NCBI GenBank assembly: GCA_937873515.1
Contig: CALMYB010000003.1
Span: 62,001 to 126,000, forward strand
DNA: 64,000 nucleotides
Direction of reading: 5' to 3'
Source: an uncultured Acidobacteriota bacterium
Lineage (GTDB): Bacteria; Acidobacteriota; Blastocatellia; Pyrinomonadales; Pyrinomonadaceae
In this document: positions 62,482 to 64,000 of the stretch, piece after piece
How the letters are laid out: every line of letters starts with the position of its first letter
How positions within the stretch are numbered: position 1 is the first letter of the stretch
Notes under the pieces: generated by a model
Told to the model about the DNA's origin: nothing
What the model saw: only the letters and a program-made list of their open reading frames with translations
Database searches by the model: none
Position numbers and translations under genes: made by a program

Positions 62482-63378
62482 ATGACCGCAACGGCAACCC
62501 TTTCAAGCAGCGATATCCCGGGATTAACATTACTCCACCGAGGCAAGGTCCGAGACGTTTACGAAGTTGACGAAGAGCGTCTGCTTCTGGTCGCAACGGA
62601 TCGGCTTTCGGCATTCGATTGTGTATTACCGACTCCGATCGAGAAAAAAGGTGTCGTACTGACACAGCTCTCAGCCTTTTGGTTCGAGAAGCTCGCAAAT
62701 ATCTTTCCGAATCATCTCATCACCGCGAATACGGCCGAGATGCCGGAACCGATCTCGAGCGACCCGAGGCTTGCCGGACGCTGCAGCTTGGTCCGAAGGA
62801 CCGAGGTCATACCCTTCGAATGTGTGGTCCGCGGCTATCTGGAAGGCTCAGGCTGGAAGGATTATCAGGCAGCGGCATGCGTTTCGGGCCACAGCCTGCC
62901 AAAGGGACTAACGCAGTGCGATCGTCTCCTCGAACCGATCTTCACACCCGCGACGAAGGCTCCGACCGGCCACGACGAGAACATTACTGGACTTGAATTC
63001 AAGGCTGCCGTAGGCGCCGAGACGGCCGCGAAGCTAAAGGCCGCGTCGATGAAGCTATACTCGAAGGCCGCCGAGTACGCCCGCGAAAAAGGTTTGATCA
63101 TAGCCGATACGAAATTCGAGTTCGGTATCGACTCGGACGGAGAAATACTGCTCATAGACGAGATACTTACACCTGATTCTTCCCGCTTTTGGGACGCCGG
63201 AAAATATGAGCCCGGCCACCCTCAGCCTTCATTCGACAAGCAGTTCGTCCGCGAATACCTCGAGACCCTCGACTGGGACAAGCAGCCGCCCGCCCCGCCG
63301 CTTCCGCCAGAGATCGCCGCGGCGACAACGCAACGCTATCTCGATGCATACTTCATCCTGACCGGCAAGACCCTTTAG
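62482..63378 (+). CDS. purC: Phosphoribosylaminoimidazole-succinocarboxamide (SAICAR) synthase
   Basis: A 298-residue ATP-dependent ligase of purine synthesis that joins CAIR and aspartate. Signatures: HRGKVRDVYEVDEERLLLVATDRLSAFDCVLP at the N-terminus, RRTEVIPFECVVRGYLEGSGWKDY, and the LIDEILTPDSSRFWDA motif. The in-frame start at 62368 would add 38 residues over AT-rich, promoter-containing DNA, so the ATG at 62482 is chosen. The size matches the longer PurC form also seen in yeast-type enzymes. Single gene. Confidence 0.95.
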   Translation: MTATATLSSSDIPGLTLLHRGKVRDVYEVDEERLLLVATDRLSAFDCVLPTPIEKKGVVLTQLSAFWFEKLANIFPNHLITANTAEMPEPISSDPRLAGRCSLVRRTEVIPFECVVRGYLEGSGWKDYQAAACVSGHSLPKGLTQCDRLLEPIFTPATKAPTGHDENITGLEFKAAVGAETAAKLKAASMKLYSKAAEYAREKGLIIADTKFEFGIDSDGEILLIDEILTPDSSRFWDAGKYEPGHPQPSFDKQFVREYLETLDWDKQPPAPPLPPEIAAATTQRYLDAYFILTGKTL

Positions 63379-63415
63379 CACCCGCAGCGACAAATACCCT
63401 TGCGAAAAAGACCTG

Positions 63416-63445
63416 TTGACTTCGCTCCTGGTAAGGGCGTATATT
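63416..63445 (+). promoter_or_regulatory. Sigma-70-like promoter of the last gene
   Basis: TTGACT (63416-63421), 18-base spacer, TATATT (63440-63445). Predicted transcription start is near 63452, about 34 bases before the ATG. Confidence 0.6.
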
Positions 63446-63480
63446 CTCCGTACTCAAAACCCAATACAACTGGAGAATAT
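63441..63480. promoter_or_regulatory. Inverted repeat spanning the -10 element and the ribosome-binding site
   Basis: ATATTCTCC (63441-63449) and GGAGAATAT (63472-63480) are perfect 9-base inverted repeats separated by 22 bases. The left arm overlaps the -10 element; the right arm contains the GGAG ribosome-binding site. It could be an operator; the left arm would be only partly transcribed, so an RNA hairpin is less likely. Confidence 0.5.
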
Positions 63481-63485
63481 TTTCG

Positions 63486-64000
63486 ATGAGATCCCCGTTC
63501 CCGACCATGCGGTCGCTTGCTTTATGCCTTTTTCTTTTTGTGTGCTCAGCGTCAGCACAATCTACTGAATTCACGTATCAGGGGAAACTGCTCGACTCGA
63601 GCATCGCCCCGACGGCGCTCTACGATCTTCAGTTCAGGCTCTGGGATGCGGCGTCCGGCGGCGTACAGCAAGGTTCGGCCATTCAGATCAACAACGTTCA
63701 GGTCAGAGACGGCATTTTCACCGTTCAGCTCGATTTTGGAGCGAATTTTCCCGGCTCCCCGAGATGGCTTGAGATCTCGGTCAAGAAACCGATTGACGGA
63801 TCATTTACACTCCTTAATCCGCGACAACCGGTTGCGACCGCACCATACGCGGTCCGCAGTCTGAACACCGCCTCGGCGGATTCGTTGTCGCCGGGATGCG
63901 TTGGATGCGTAAATTCCGGGCATATCACAAGCGTCAATGGCAGTGCGGTTTCGGGCACGATCCCGATCGCAAGCGTTCCGTCGGGCAGCGGAAATTACAT
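63486..64000 (+). CDS. Exported protein with repeated FTYQGKL-type N-terminal domain, 3' end outside the window
   Basis: At least 171 residues, open to the right edge. GGAG (63472-63475) is 10 bases before the ATG. A signal peptide covers about residues 1-25 (CSASAQ). The mature N-terminus is a beta-rich domain: EFTYQGKLLDSS, YDLQFRLWDAASGG, VQVRDGIFTVQLDFG, RWLEISVK, LNPRQPVATAPYAVRSL. This pattern occurs in large secreted proteins of Acidobacteriota and relatives, often in front of tail-fibre/endosialidase-chaperone-like repeats. A CVGCV pair and a Gly/Ser-rich part follow (HITSVNGSAVSGTIPIASVP). Function unknown; adhesion or surface display is a guess. Confidence 0.75.
   Translation, partial: MRSPFPTMRSLALCLFLFVCSASAQSTEFTYQGKLLDSSIAPTALYDLQFRLWDAASGGVQQGSAIQINNVQVRDGIFTVQLDFGANFPGSPRWLEISVKKPIDGSFTLLNPRQPVATAPYAVRSLNTASADSLSPGCVGCVNSGHITSVNGSAVSGTIPIASVPSGSGNY

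Overview
The window looks like a chromosomal stretch of a Gram-negative bacterium. Heptose/LPS genes, an Oar-type TonB-dependent receptor, a CpxPRA-like envelope stress system and many Sec-exported hydrolases all point to a diderm envelope. The mix of an Oar receptor, a VWA protein of the acidobacterial type, M1-HEAT and CocE peptidases, GTP-dependent PEP carboxykinase and many TPR/HEAT/NHL proteins suggests Acidobacteriota, probably class Blastocatellia. That placement is inference from gene content. I saw no rRNA, tRNA, CRISPR array, transposase or integrase.

Layout. 1-2145: end of a sugar-nucleotide epimerase, a GT9 heptosyltransferase and heptose-bisphosphate phosphatase overlapping in one operon, and a convergent stand-alone mannose-phosphate-isomerase-type cupin. 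2168-8474: pilS, pilR, a sigma-54 promoter, pilA and a WaaL-type ligase with TPRs, with short tandem repeats on both sides of the pilin unit. 8564-11225: an ABC-2 exporter operon with a TPR protein between permease and ATPase. 11289-16426: a fused 2Fe-2S ferredoxin protein, a structured noncoding stretch with TGTCCCAC palindromes, a DMT transporter, pckG and a DoxX protein. 16423-22739 (minus): Ser/Thr kinase, VWA protein, xseA, a small membrane-anchored protein and xseB in one tight operon. 22905-35761: exported peptidases (M1, M24, S15), an NHL-M23 protein, a lipid kinase, DUF937, DUF2490 and TPR proteins. 35793-38558: cpxA/cpxR-like genes divergent from a Spy/CpxP-like gene, with an exact CpxR-type box in front of cpxR.

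38625-53080 is the most interesting part. It holds a short NagA-like deacetylase, an Oar receptor, a single polypeptide joining a beta-lactamase-fold (AmiE-like) domain to a NamZ exo-muramidase domain, a LysR regulator, and, divergently, a BadF-type (MurK-like) amino-sugar kinase, MurQ etherase, a HAD protein, an SSS sodium symporter and a GH3 NagZ-like enzyme. Together these can be read as a PTS-independent route that strips muropeptides outside the cytoplasm, imports the released amino sugar, phosphorylates it, removes lactate (MurQ) and deacetylates GlcNAc-6-P (NagA). The enzymes are recognisable from sequence; their joint function is inference.

53134-64000: lysA, a minus-strand block (helical-repeat protein, HAD phosphatase, GlcD-like oxidase, zinc-ribbon membrane protein, uvrB, HEAT protein), purC, and a secreted protein that runs off the end of the window. 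Several starts lie only 6-14 bases after a -10-like box with no Shine-Dalgarno sequence, which suggests that leaderless transcripts occur here.
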